A stretch of 64,000 nt of DNA from Opisthorchis felineus (lineage: Eukaryota; Platyhelminthes; Trematoda; Opisthorchiida; Opisthorchiidae), in NCBI GenBank assembly GCA_004794785.1, contig SJOL01008837.1, forward strand, positions 204,120 to 268,119. Direction: 5' to 3'. The notes under the pieces are model-generated. The model did no database searches. It saw only the letters and a list, made by a program, of their open reading frames with translations, and was not told the DNA's origin. Within the stretch, counting starts at the first letter, position 1. Every line of letters begins with the position of its first letter. The position numbers and the translations under genes were made by a program. Of this stretch, positions 12,801 through 23,681 are shown one piece after another.

Positions 12801-15800
12801 TTAACAACTGTAACCAGTGGGGAAACATGTAATGTTGTGAAATTGTGCAGTTCGTGTTGGAATGAAGCAATTGAAGTAATTAGAAATGAAAATGTGGCAC
12901 AACTCGCTGAAAATAAATTTTGTAGAACATTAAAGCCGAATAGTGGTAACCATAATAGAAAACGCTACAAACAAACAGGTGACTATTTTACAGTCGAAAC
13001 TGGGTATTATTAATAAGATGTTTAGGTAGTCTAAACAATCCACAGTGTATCTAGTATAACTCCACAAAAGGTGCAGTTCTACTCACCTCAAGTTCTACTT
13101 TGTAGATCAACGATACAATCTGCAGCTCCTTTGTGTCAGGGTTTTTCTGTACGCTGGAGCATTGAAAGAAATAAAGTGTAAAAATAAGTGTGTTTTAAAG
13201 TCAGACCTATCTTCAGCATCACCCCACATAAAAATGATTAAAGGTATACCTTAAAGGACATGATAGAGAACTTTGTGCCGAAAGTAGAAACAAAATAATG
13301 TATTCTAAAAAGCCATTCGGACATCATCTTTTTACGATTGTACGCGTTGTGCAAACGTGCAAATCACTTGGCTTCTAAACGATTTTGACGGTTAAATTAT
13401 CCTTACATTTTGATCATCAGACCAATAGAACTTTCCCTTTATTAAAACCGATGTGATATAAAATTAATGTTGGTGGTTCAAATGGATTTTCCTGTGCACA
13501 GTGCGTGATCGTGTCTACATTTTCTTCCTGAAGCAGAAATATATAGGTGAAGGCTCATGTTTACGACTGTTGTTATATCAGGTGGCAGTAATCAAATGGC
13601 TATTTTCAGCTTCCATACAGTCAATCTTCCCGTCAGAACAATCAACAGAAGTCACTTCCAAATCTTTATAACGACCCATAATCCTATTTTTACCTCTTTA
13701 GACACCACAGCAACATAGCGTTTTGTAACTCATCGAACGTCAAGCTTTTTCACATCCAAGTAACATCAGCCAAATCTTACGCAAGTCGTCCCGTTAGATC
13801 CGAATAAATTGTTGGGTCTCACCTTTCTTGTGAACTTCTTGATGACGTTTGTCTCCAAATGTGCATAATAAACACTCACTTGGGTGTCCAACCACAAACT
13901 TCGCGGTTTGTACTTTTTTAACACACTTTTACCCACAGTACCATAATGTGGTGCCTCAAACCCATATTTTTTAATTACATAGTTGAAATTCTTTCATTCA
14001 GGAACCTAACGCAAGAAACTGCTATTTTCCCTTATATGAATATGCAATTTGCTGACTGCCTCAAGAACCAACAACATTCTAACGATTTTTTAAATGACAC
14101 GCTGGAAGAGATCTGGCAAAAGTGACTTCGCCAAAGTGGATGGTGTACGTCTAACAACCATTGTCTGATAATGAATTAGGAGACAAAGGCTCACGTTTGC
14201 ATTTCGTCACACTATGGCATCACACAGTCAACTCGAGGCCAAGTGTTTACCTATCTGCATGAACGCTTTCCTTACTACGATTCTCTAGTGTACCCGCTGG
14301 GCAAAAAAAAGGAAACCGATGGCAGGATTCATTAGTACTTCTTCATACATCTGGCACAACTTTTGCCGGGTCGTTCGAAATAAACCTCACTCAAACCACC
14401 CTGGATACCTAGGGACACTGAATGATACATTCAACAATGTACGATACTGCCACCAGGTCGCTGTGCCCCTACTTCCTACACCTAAGCACCCCTTAACCTA
14501 TTGATTTGGCTGGTTGCACTTATATGGCTACCCACTGCTCCCACCACCGTTGTCCAGACCAAATGAGGTGTGTGTCGTGTCCTGTAACATTCTCACCGTT
14601 TTCAACCAAAATGAATCCAATACCAGGAAGAGTTCTATGAGCTTCAATTGGCAAAATCTGAAACTGAGCGTTGCATTTGCCATCTTTTTTTGTAGCATTA
14701 TATTTTTATTACCGCCGATGTGCGAAGGATATTGTGAACGATTGTCTGTCCCATTTTGGCCTGGGTGACGATCATGGTTCCCTGAAAATCATTGATATGG
14801 TGAATAAGATTGCAGATAGCAAGAGAAATATCTTTCCATTTTTTCTTCTTGCTTATTAATCCCCAACCACTTCGCAACCCGCAGTTTCCAGTACAGATCT
14901 ATTCAGATCTATTCTTTTCCAAAGGTTTGCTTGCATTGATGAAATTAAAAAGACTACTGCAGAAAGAACTTAAAGTATGTTAAGCAACAAATTCAGTGCA
15001 TGTTACAGCCCTACATTGCCCGGTCCTTGAACGTTCCTTGATCGTCTCATATATATGTGTTCCTTGAGAAAACTCAGGGTTATTGGAGACCTCCAACGAA
15101 CTAAAGAACATAAAATATAATTCCTACCCATTACACTACTGCACCTGATGATAATGACTTTCATTACTTATTGTCCGGCAAAAGTTTTTTATGTCTTACT
15201 TATTCGGGAGGAATAACAGAGCACCTTTCGCAAAACTATATTCTTGGTAAACCAATGACTTTTTCCAACAAGCCCACGCGCATGTCCTTCGCTTCTGAAA
15301 CAATATCTAAGCATTCCAATTGCCCAACAACCAGAAGTTAGGCTATCTCGATTCCGCTCACCTCTACGCTGATGAGGTTTTGTACGTAGAGTTCTTACTG
15401 AAGCTGAGTCAAAGATCTTAATGATTTTGTATTGTGGGGTCACTTACCACAAAACTTTGTTATCCAGGCAAATACCTCAAATCTTCCCAAAAATTGTATC
15501 AGTCACACCTCAATGATGTCTCTGACAAAACAAGCAGTCTCATTGGATTACCTTGTTAAGAAAAGCACTTGTGTTATTGGAAAACACTTTTGGTCTCTTT
15601 TTTAATTAAACCATTGCGTCGCTTGCATAAAAATGGTTAAATTTTAATTCTAGGAGGCCAAAGACCCAGTAATTTTGATCTTAGTGGCACTCGTTGGCCG
15701 TTACAAGTAAACGACTGGGCGTCATCTCTCGATTTTCTACTTATTTACATTTTACCACAAAAGACAACCCATGGCCTTGCTTCCAAAAATTATTAGCCGT

Positions 15801-18800
15801 GTTTAGTCCAGTTATTTTAGAGTTTTCTGCAAACGCATAACGGAAACTGACCAAATTATGCGAATTCACTACGGTAAATTTTATTGTAGTTCTTTCAGTA
15901 CATTGCAATGTCACCGTTTTCCGCGAAATGCCAGACTTATAGCTGCGAAGTTTTGTTTCTAATATCCACAACAAGGTAATAGTAGGACGAACTACTTATC
16001 TGATCTCAATAATGATTCGTAATGCTTCTTTAAAAATGGTTGTGGTACTTCTAGAATCCACTTTCCAGCGCCCTTTTCTAAACAGTCCTTTCCTTGTCCT
16101 GACACACCTATTTTGTTTAGTGCACACTAAAGGAGAGCAAGCACAAGACTCAAGTTTCACTCTTGTTAGAGCTCACCAGCAATGCATATCTGTGGCCGTG
16201 CGGATTTTGAACCCCAGACGTCTGACATGCTAATATGTTTGCCTGCTCAGACTGAGGCTGAGCTCTAACAGGAGCGGAACTCGAATATACTGCGTGCTCT
16301 TTCTGTGCGGACTAAGCAACATAGTAACATTACAAAGACTGTTTAAGCGACAGTGTGGTGAACCTGAATAAATTATTGTTTTATCTGACCAATTTGTGGA
16401 AGACGTGTTAGACCTCCAGCACTACACACGAGAAAAATGTTTCTTCCCCTGGCACGTCTGCCAACCAAAATTTCAGATTTAATCGTATGCGCATACAATT
16501 GTTGCTCGGCTTCTATTCCGGCCCAATAGCCTTGATCGTGCATGAAAATGAGTCGATCGTTCTACCTGATGACTTCAGATATTTTACAAGGAAAGCATCT
16601 CCGTGTTGTCGCCCTCACACCTACTGAGTTGCGAGCATTCTATGAAGTCTCTTGTGCCACCACTTCAAATTATTGCAAACAGATATTTGCACCTTATTCT
16701 GAAACCTACAAGTACCTTCGCCCGTTATCACAATAAACGACCACTCCTTATTAAAAGGCAGTAGGGGTTCGAAAATATTTCGTGAGAACATAAAAGCTTC
16801 AACTGTGTTCGACTCCTCTAGTGTGCATAGATAAAGGACACTTCCGCTGATTGCAGCTGAAAGTAGTCTGGCACGACCGATACTGGGCAGCCCAAAGCAT
16901 TTATCTAAGGAATTACAAGTTTGCGCTTGTACCTCTGCTGAGCACAATCCGTGCATGTTGTTTCAATTGCTCATTTCGCCATCTAAAATTCAAGTTAAGT
17001 CGCACGTTCCCTCTTGACCGCCTTGTTTTTATTTTCCTGTCCATATGCATTGTTTTTTTGCCGTGTATTGTAAAAGCATCTTACAATAGATAATCCGAAG
17101 CTCCTGAAGGACATAGGAAAAATCTTAAAACAGCTGGCAACGATAACCTAGATGCTGTAAGCATCAACCAGTTTTGAGCTGCTTATAACATGGGACCCCA
17201 GTATTTTACTACTAATATTAATCATATTAACATACCGTGTTCTGCGGATTTGTCTTTTTTGCATAACGACTCACCCCCTTCCATCGCAATGATTACCACA
17301 TTTGTGCCCCCGCACTTTATTCATATTTTGGATGTTCACTTGAACTTTTGGTTTATCTTCTTAAATTCACACCATTAAATTTCTTATTGTCAACCAGCCA
17401 TCTTGCGTTACAGTAATGCAGAGAGGAGTTCTGTAACGCTCATAATCTGCTCCTTCATATCCTCATGTTTGACGTTTAGGCATCTATTGGGACTACATAA
17501 AAGGCTTCAGTTGTCGCATAAACTATTACATGCTGGTCTTAGTAGGTTGTACGTAGGCGCCTTCTTCGGTTGGCTGTAAATTCATTTGGACACAACTAGC
17601 CGATTACGCTCGGGTTTCATAAAAGGACTGTACATCTCAGAATATATATCGTGGGGCAAGACTGATCTACCACCAAAACCCATTGCTTGGAATCATAGTT
17701 TAACGACAGTAAGCTATAAACCAAAGTCGCATTAAAGAGTCAACCAAAATTTAAACTCTTGTTTACTCTGAATTTTTCTGGAGCTTACTACACACTGTAT
17801 TTAAGTGACAGCAATGGGCAAGTAACCAGAACCCGGCAGTCCGTTTTTGTTTGGAGAAGGATTGTAATACAAGGGTCCCAAGGCAAGCGGTGCCCTTTAG
17901 CCGCATTGTCAAAATCATAATTTAACACCACAAAGTGTTGTGATTTATTCATCTTCAGGAGTAGGACACTTAGAATACAGCAAAATGAGGGGCGCCGTGT
18001 TTTCTAAACAATTATTTGCACTCACCAAAGGTCCTTGCCCATAACATAGGAAACTAATCGCTTCTTTTAATCCCTGTATATAAAGCTTCGGCCATACACT
18101 TAAGTCGTTTGCATACATGATACACCCTAGGCTATCCCATCCGATAGACTGATTGGATGCATGACCACACACTCATCTCACTGTCAAATAAAATACCCAA
18201 CACCAAGAGGTGCTTACTCTTAGTTGGAATCCTTCTAAAGAGTCATCAACCAAATTATTCGGAGGTAAATACGTCACACCGGTTGGAAAACGCCTGAAAA
18301 CGTCTAATGTCGTAAACAACTAGACGCCTTCCTAAAGCTCATGGCAAGCGTATCTCCCCCTACCAAAAATATCTTCGAGCTTGCAGCGAATGTGTTGTGT
18401 ATGGATGACTAACTAAATTCCGCTATCAAATTTTATGGGTGAATTTTGAGTCTCGCTGCTTCCGGAATAGTCTGCAAGTCTATTGTTTAATCAACTCGAC
18501 AACCACAAGTGTCAAGCTGTCCTTCTTTCCTGAAGAATGGTTTAACCATTACCTCTTTCAGTGTCACTAGCACCATACCGAATGTCATGGAGCGGCGAAG
18601 CCTAAATATTTGTCAATTTGTGTAGAATTGAATTCCGTTGTTCTCATCGTTCCCGTCGCTGTAGTGGGGATGATAGTGGTGAAGATGTCTGCGCAGGCCC
18701 CATCACAATAGCCGAAAATGCCAAATGCCTCACTTCATACATTAAGAGGTACATTTCTCTTAAAGTTAAAAAGAATTCTATCCACATCCCTCTTTTACAT

Positions 18801-19655
18801 AAAACCTAGTTAGATATAGTATGAGCATTCACCCAGACCTAAACAAGGAAACTCTTCCTCCACACGAATGCGGAAATGTAACAAAACTTTAAATGAACTA
18901 GGCTTCACGTGCTCTAGTTATGAACTGACAGAAATGGTCGCCTTTCAAAATGAAAACGATTATGTAGACGAATATTCTTGCGGACAAGTATCGTTTTGAC
19001 AGGTTGCATACGTGTTTAAATTTGAGTGAGTCCATAGTTGAGAGTTCACAAATACTTTTGTTATTTCCGTTTCCAAAACGATATCTTGAGCTGCAGCGCC
19101 CGGCAGGCAGCTCAACAAGACCGGCACCGCGGTCCACTACAGACGGCGGAAGAGTTCTAGTTTAACCGTGAGTGAAAACCCTCTAGTCACAAACGTTTAT
19201 TCCATTATTATAGTTACCTATCAAAGATTTCGGATAAAACGAGCAGGTATATTTATCGTGCAAGATAAAATAATTAACAATACCTCAATAAATCCCTATA
19301 CAGCTTCCGAGTGAATTCAATGTACACGTCGATATTTTCTTCATTCTGGCACACTTCACCACCGATGCATACGTGTGCAAATAGCCTGAAGAGAAACTCG
19401 GCTCGTTGGGCCGTAGTGACTTCCGAATAAGGATGTTCCTCATCTAGCAAAAACTTTTGAAATGGAACTACATCAGCTCTTTTTCACTCACTTTTCTGAG
19501 TTCATCAGACACTAGAACTGACTGAATTACATCGTCGTAGCATTTCTTTATCATGCCATTTTCACGGGCCGTCAGAGCCTTTATTTTCCTGCAGATCGTC
19601 ATGTCTGTTGATCCACATGGAACTGCCTCCACTAATAAGTGCTTATATTCTGGAA
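3730..19655 (-). CDS. CFAP300: CFAP300 (C11orf70) cilia- and flagella-associated protein, 3' part of the gene (4 exons)
   Basis: CFAP300 is a cytoplasmic/ciliary protein needed to assemble axonemal dynein arms; loss in humans causes primary ciliary dyskinesia (family knowledge). Four minus-strand exons join as 19655-19492, 19453-19284, 13153-13087 and 3855-3730, giving about 174 residues and a TAA stop. Phases agree at each join: 0 after the first exon, 2/1 after the second (making a Ser codon), 0 after the third. Family landmarks seen in order are VPCGSTDM, SDELRK, AEFLFRLFAHVCIGG, KLYRDLLSVQKNPDTK, FPSAVRHP, YAIVDPFKR and LLYHVFG near the C-terminus. The human protein is about 267 residues, so roughly 90 N-terminal residues are missing; their exons must lie above 19655 and I could not find them. 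No frameshift or internal stop is seen, so the gene looks functional. The alignment was made from memory of the human protein, not by a search. Confidence 0.9.
3856..13086 (-). other. CFAP300 intron between exons C and D (9.2 kb)
   Basis: This is a long intron with GTGAGT at its start and TTTTTCCAG at its end. Inside it I see only one notable open region, 8203-8468 on the plus strand (listed separately), and scattered short ORFs. No transposon protein was recognised, in contrast to the right half of the window. Confidence 0.75.
8203..8468 (+). other. Unassigned exon-like open stretch
   Basis: The open frame runs from an AG at 8201-8202 (after CCTTGTGTGTGTGGTTC) to AAAG/GTAATT at 8468. It encodes about 88 residues with a mixed, protein-like composition, for example SFSKVKLSLDRQRVITF and LEHLGSGEGERVMAAKQIV. 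The frame stays open past the donor to 8570. The opposite strand is also open here for 155 codons, so coding direction is ambiguous. No family was recognised. It could be an exon of a gene nested in the CFAP300 intron, or chance. Confidence 0.25.
13087..13153 (-). CDS. CFAP300: CFAP300 exon C (internal, 67 bases)
   Basis: The acceptor is TTTCTTTCAATGCTCCAG. The first base C completes a Ser codon with the last two bases of exon B, then 22 codons read VQKNPDTKELQIVSLIYKVE and on to the donor GAG/GTGAGT. This follows the vertebrate SVRKNPQTKKIQI block residue for residue. The exon is too short to show as an ORF; it was found by looking for the expected peptide. Confidence 0.88.
14697..14859 (+). 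other. Exon-like stretch, possible Ras-association-like fragment
   Basis: A very strong acceptor (CCATCTTTTTTTGTAG) opens a frame reading CAKDIVNDCLSHFGLGDD then LKIIDMVNKIADSKRN before a stop at 14857-14859. The pattern AKDIV..CL..FGL resembles the first helix of Ras-association domains, but the fragment is short. A weak donor, ATG/GTGAAT, lies near 14799. It would be a plus-strand exon inside the CFAP300 intron. Treat the domain call as a guess. Confidence 0.25.
16152..16283 (-). repeat. Small inverted-repeat hairpin with tRNA-like B box
   Basis: Arms of about 26 bases at 16152-16177 and 16256-16283 are inverted copies around GTTAGAGCTCA with a few mismatches. On the minus strand the interior contains GAGCTCAGCCTCAGTCTGAGC (D-arm-like, at the left arm) and GGTTCAAAATCC (close to a tRNA B box). 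A proper acceptor stem and anticodon arm are absent. It is best read as a decayed tRNA-derived SINE or a small MITE, not a tRNA gene. Confidence 0.4.
18026..18148 (-). other. Exon-like stretch of exactly 41 codons
   Basis: On the minus strand CATCCAATCAG precedes 41 open codons (start SIGWDSLGCIMYANDLSV, end CYGQGPL) and GTGAGT follows. Both borders are phase 0. It lies between CFAP300 exons B and C, but the B to C join is phase 2/1, so it cannot be inserted in that transcript without breaking the frame. It may be an exon of another gene, a non-productive alternative exon, or chance. No family was recognised. Confidence 0.22.
19284..19453 (-). CDS. CFAP300: CFAP300 exon B (internal)
   Basis: The exon is 170 bases: 56 codons plus two bases. 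It starts FLLDEEHPYS after a TTTCAAAAG acceptor and ends with a TTGAG/GTATTG donor. It carries the most diagnostic stretch, AEFLFRLFAHVCIGGEVCQN, which corresponds to the vertebrate FLF.LFKHLCLGGALCQ block. Only 38 bases separate it from exon A. Confidence 0.9.
19492..19655 (-). CDS. CFAP300: CFAP300 exon A (internal)
   Basis: The exon is 164 bases: two bases finish a Val codon, then 54 codons follow. The acceptor reads ACACAAG before the exon. The donor is AAA followed by GTGAGT, a strong consensus. The peptide begins PEYKHLLVEAVPCG and ends VLVSDELRK, matching the family's VPC...SDELR block. The exact acceptor is less certain than the donor. Confidence 0.85.
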
Positions 19656-21955
19656 CTTGTGTACCAAAGTTCACATAAGAATTGGATAAACAAACCTACT
19701 AACCCATCTGATTTTAGTGCACAAATGACTCCCGGTGACTTGAGTAAACACTAGCACAATTTCTGATGAAATATGACAAATATACCCCGATGAATACATT
19801 ATGGTCATATAGCTTGAAATTTTCATCAAAGCTGAAAGTTCGAGCGTGCAGACGACCTTTCATTGACCTAGTTTATTAGCACACCCTGAATATTCTGTTC
19901 CAAAGGTGACAGTTCCAATACCATTTCATTAAACTTTCGGTGGCTTCTTTTGAGGTTATGCTGGGATACGTTCGGCCTGTGAGCTCAGTGAACGAAAATG
20001 TGTTATCCCCCACGCAACAGCTAGTGCGCGTCATCGGTTTACGACATGTAAATTGGTGTTTATGACAGTTGTCAACATAGATAGTGTATTAAAACAATAC
20101 GGCAGAACATGTTGGGACAAGTTCACAGAAAAAATGGCGGAGCGTTCAAATTGTTGCGCAAATATACCAAAAGTGCAAGGTGCTGCGACAAGAGAAGGAC
20201 TGTATTTGTCCTTCGGATCATCAAACGGGGTTTCAGCTTTCCTCATCACCACACCATGGGACTACACACACCATGAGGCATCTGGTGCTCAGCATTCGCA
20301 CGATGGAACTGGATTTTCGAAAGCCACGATGTGTCCCTGATGGAATAAAACAGACAGGCATTTGAGTTGAGAATACCAGGTCAAACGTTTGAGTCCCATC
20401 TAGGCATCCCGGGGTCCCAGTGACACTAGAAAAGTATTCCATCAGAATTTTCCTCCAGAGGTATAATTGCTTCAGTGGACAAAGAAATTTGGTGAGTTGC
20501 GAAAATGGAAGCGTATATCTAAGTTATTTTTTGTTCACTAACATACGCAACAAAATGCAACATTCTGGAGCAAAATTTTCACTCCACTCGCAAAGGTTTT
20601 GCAGCATCTTGCTGCTCAGTTACCGAGTGAGCAGGCAAACGGCCAGTGTGCATTCAGTATCGGGATATAAAAGGATAAAAAACAACTTAACAATGAGGAT
20701 AGAAGAAAAGACGAAAGTAACTGCGAAAGGGGTTCTAAATCGTACCTGGTGGGATGAAGACTACTCGAGTACAGACGGAGTCGTCGGAGGCGCACCCGTT
20801 TAACCATCGTAGGCACGTGAACATTATTTCGCCTTCGAGTTGAAGCCCGAAAGTTCTCGAGAATTCTGCTGCCTAAAGTGGTAATGATGGCTGGTCCCGA
20901 TGGTCTACTGCCGTAGTGGAGAAAACTTTTGCTTCAAGGAGGACTTCAGTCTCTGTGTGTGCCCTCTCAACCTCGATACTTGTCTAGGCTTGATAAGAGG
21001 GACATCAGTTGATACGAAAGAGTATCTTTTGAGGGTCTTGAAAGTTTCCATAGTACCCCCACTCATCCTGCGCCAGTTCAAGCTGAGGAGTTGTAACTCA
21101 TTCAGGAGATCCTGATAGGAAGGCTTTGTAACCCATCAAGTGGAGCGCCATTGCACATTCCCCGAGGGAGCTCTGCTCTTTGCAAGACAATTGTGCTAAA
21201 CCTGACACATTACTCTTGAAGCGGTGTGGCGGAGTCGCCAAAAGTGCTAGTGCACCACGCACCACTTAAGGGTGTCGGATCTCTCTCTGATAGTAACGGG
21301 TCTTATTTCCCTTGCATTGTACACTGGACTTCAAACCTGCCGTCACTTATATTATAAGACTCCTGGCGACTGACATAGTCTGCCGAATCCCATTTGGTTC
21401 TCCGGTTTGATGTAACTACGCCCCCTCGTAATTTCGCTCCTCAAGGGTAGTGTGTGCCTTGTGCAAACGGGGCGTGCGCATTGCAGTTTGGTGCTGCATA
21501 TTTCAAACAAAAAATATGAAAGATTTGGCCTTTTGGATGGGACCAAAGTCCAGAAACATCAAAATGCATGCTTCTGCGGGACACTATATAAGCATATCCA
21601 TTCCCACATTGCAAGGGCGTCTATAGATCTATTGGAGACGCCCGCACAACAGAAACGGAAACAGCAGTTTTTGGGCACTCTTCTTGATGAAACCTCTTTC
21701 AAACGACAAAGGTACAAACTGAACATATAACGACGCATACTATTCACGAGCAATAAATAATCTTGACTTAATAAAGGCCCGATGCATGACAGAGTGACAA
21801 TTTATGGTGTGCCGTGTGAAACTGACTCACTTGATTGCCGACAACATGCGTACATGCCCGTAGACATTCTTCGTTTTCCCTGACATCCAGAGCCGTCGGA
21901 ACAGTATGCATCGACCGAAATTACAGCTTGCTTCCAGGAACGACAGTCACGGCGA
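19656..21955. other. Region upstream of CFAP300 exon A, first exons not found
   Basis: The missing 5' exons of CFAP300 should begin here or further right. I looked on the minus strand for the family's N-terminal block (W-S-M-x-G-R-I, F-x-F-x-Q, FF-x-DP) and saw no match. Open plus-strand stretches at 20053-20340, 20420-20803 and 21452-21730 have no recognised family. A short dispersed repeat lies at 20538-20605. Confidence 0.5.
20538..20605. repeat. Short dispersed repeat, partner at 61015-61077
   Basis: Both places share GCAACAAAATGCAACATT, then a similar AAAATTTTCACTCC-type stretch and GCAAAGGTTTTG, about three quarters identical over roughly 60 bases in the same orientation. The family is not identified; the partner lies near the MULE relic. 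Confidence 0.4.
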
Positions 21956-21959
21956 GTTC

Positions 21960-22840
21960 GGGATGGGTGGCATACCGTCATACATGATCACACGAATACA
22001 GTCAGAATAAAGCACGAGTGGGGGATTGGCGCGTGCTGGGTTTGCGCGAAAGAAAGGACAGTCATAAACAAAGGGCAATATACGATGTAGACTTGGTCAC
22101 GCCTAAATCGGCATGGGAAAGAAAGCACAATTACCAGGAGTTTAGCTTACTTTTGAGGAAACATATCAAGCTGAGACAAGACCAGATCGTTAAGATTTGG
22201 AGGTGTCGGACAAAAACAGAATGAGAAGGTCAAAAAAGAGGCATACTGCCTGGCGCACGATAATAAGACCTCAAATTGCGTAAAATGAGGAACCAGAAGA
22301 ATAAATTCGGTGCGGTAGCAGGATTGCCGCGGTCTGGCCGGTCAATTTGAACTAAGGTGCAAAACCACCGATGAGGCCTTTTCGGCCTTGGACTGTTGGG
22401 CTTATGGCCAAGGTCACAACAAGTGTAAGGATGATGAAGTAGAGGAGTCAGCAATACGCATAAATGGTAGCAGGAGTCTCAGAGTCACGGGGTGCACTGG
22501 AACTGTAGAGACCCACTGGTGTAGCTGTTGGAGTGGACTCAGATGTAAACGTTCCTTGGGAGAGTGAGTTGGTGCTGACGCGCAAGACGGAACACGAACT
22601 GCACAGAAAATGACTGACTTTGCGAGGAGCATAGAATGAGAGTCAACGAGACGCTCACATCCAGACGGAAGGTTCGGCGGATTAGAATGAACGCATCCCG
22701 GAGGCGGCTGGGGCCAGGCGAAGAGTTTGTTTGCAGCTGCAGGTAGGGGAAGGAGTGGGCGAGAATGAATCTTCAAAAGTAGGAAGTGAATATTTGTGGG
22801 AGTGCCATCAGACTGGGTTGACCATATGTGCAACATCACT
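21960..22840 (-). repeat. LINE-type 3' unit, copy 1
   Basis: The minus-strand 3' end lies at about 21960 (GGATGGGTGGCATACCGTCA on plus). The body is collinear with 23682-24580, sharing marks such as GTAGACTTGGTCACGCCTAA, GAGGAACCAGAA, AAATGGTAGCAG and GTGGGAGTGCCATCAGACTG. It contains no ORF of its own and is 5' truncated near 22840. It appears to be the non-coding 3' part of a flatworm LINE family. Confidence 0.7.
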
Positions 22841-23681
22841 TAATCAGCCTCCAAATAATCAGGCTTTCCTGAAGAACAGCGTCTTGTGGGATTCGAGTGG
22901 CTAGAATAAAACAGTTTTGAATGCCACTGCTAGTACATGAAATGGCTGAGTACTTTGTTTGGGTACGATGCGCGCAATAGTGGGTTACTGGAGTAGAAAA
23001 CCAAATGTTTGTCCCATCGGCGGCCAGATTTTGAGCTAGTGCCAGATTTTCTGCGACGGCCGAAAGGGACAAAGGCACTGGATTTAATGATTACAGTAGT
23101 CAGCCAAAAAGGCTAAAGAAAACGGTGGATATATCCTGCAATAATTTACAGGACAGCACCACAGAAGTATCTTCAATTCAACAGATCAGTGATCAAATGC
23201 GCAGCTGACTGGGTTGGCAAGATTTTGTTTCTATTCACTAATTAATAGTGGTGAATTAAGCAGCTGTTCTTCACTTTCAGTAGCTTTTGCGGTAACGAGT
23301 TAAAAGTACTAATAAGTTTATGGAGATTGTTCATTCGTAAGAGTGTGGAAGTAAAATAGCTTTCTTGTTAGTTCAGCTGCTTTCAAACATCGTAGGAGTT
23401 TGCCGGCCGACGCCCATGTTTCAGTGCAAAAACTATGGTGGGATCCGCAAGACTTAAGGCGCATAATTGGACGTATCTGAGGAAATTTCTTGACCACAGG
23501 CTTTTAAGGTCCTTCCAGAAGCCGAACACCCGAATGGATAAGGTAATGTATACTTCTGGTGCAAAAATTCCGGGTCGCGTGCATTTAAGTTGCGACCCGC
23601 TGTTACTCAGTCACCACAAAAATTATGGAATTTTACTATGTTCTGTAGGTCTGTCTCCGAGTAGAACGCAATGATAGTAAT

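Larger units (their letters stand above)
13154..19283 (-). other. CFAP300 intron between exons B and C (6.1 kb)
   Basis: The intron starts GTATTG and ends GCTCCAG. It contains exon-like stretches at 14697 (plus) and 18148-18026 (minus) and a tRNA-like hairpin at 16152-16283, each listed separately. Otherwise it is AT-rich sequence with only short ORFs. Confidence 0.75.

Noticed and set aside
12657..13013. 118-codon plus frame with a hydrophobic segment, next to CFAP300 exon C
   Set aside because: It lies in AT-rich intron sequence, begins with TTG rather than ATG, and has no recognised family. Too weak to call a gene.
20031..20252. Minus frame with FAQQFERSAIF considered as a missing N-terminal CFAP300 exon
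   Set aside because: Only a superficial likeness to the F-x-F-x-Q block; neighbouring residues do not fit and no proper splice sites surround it.
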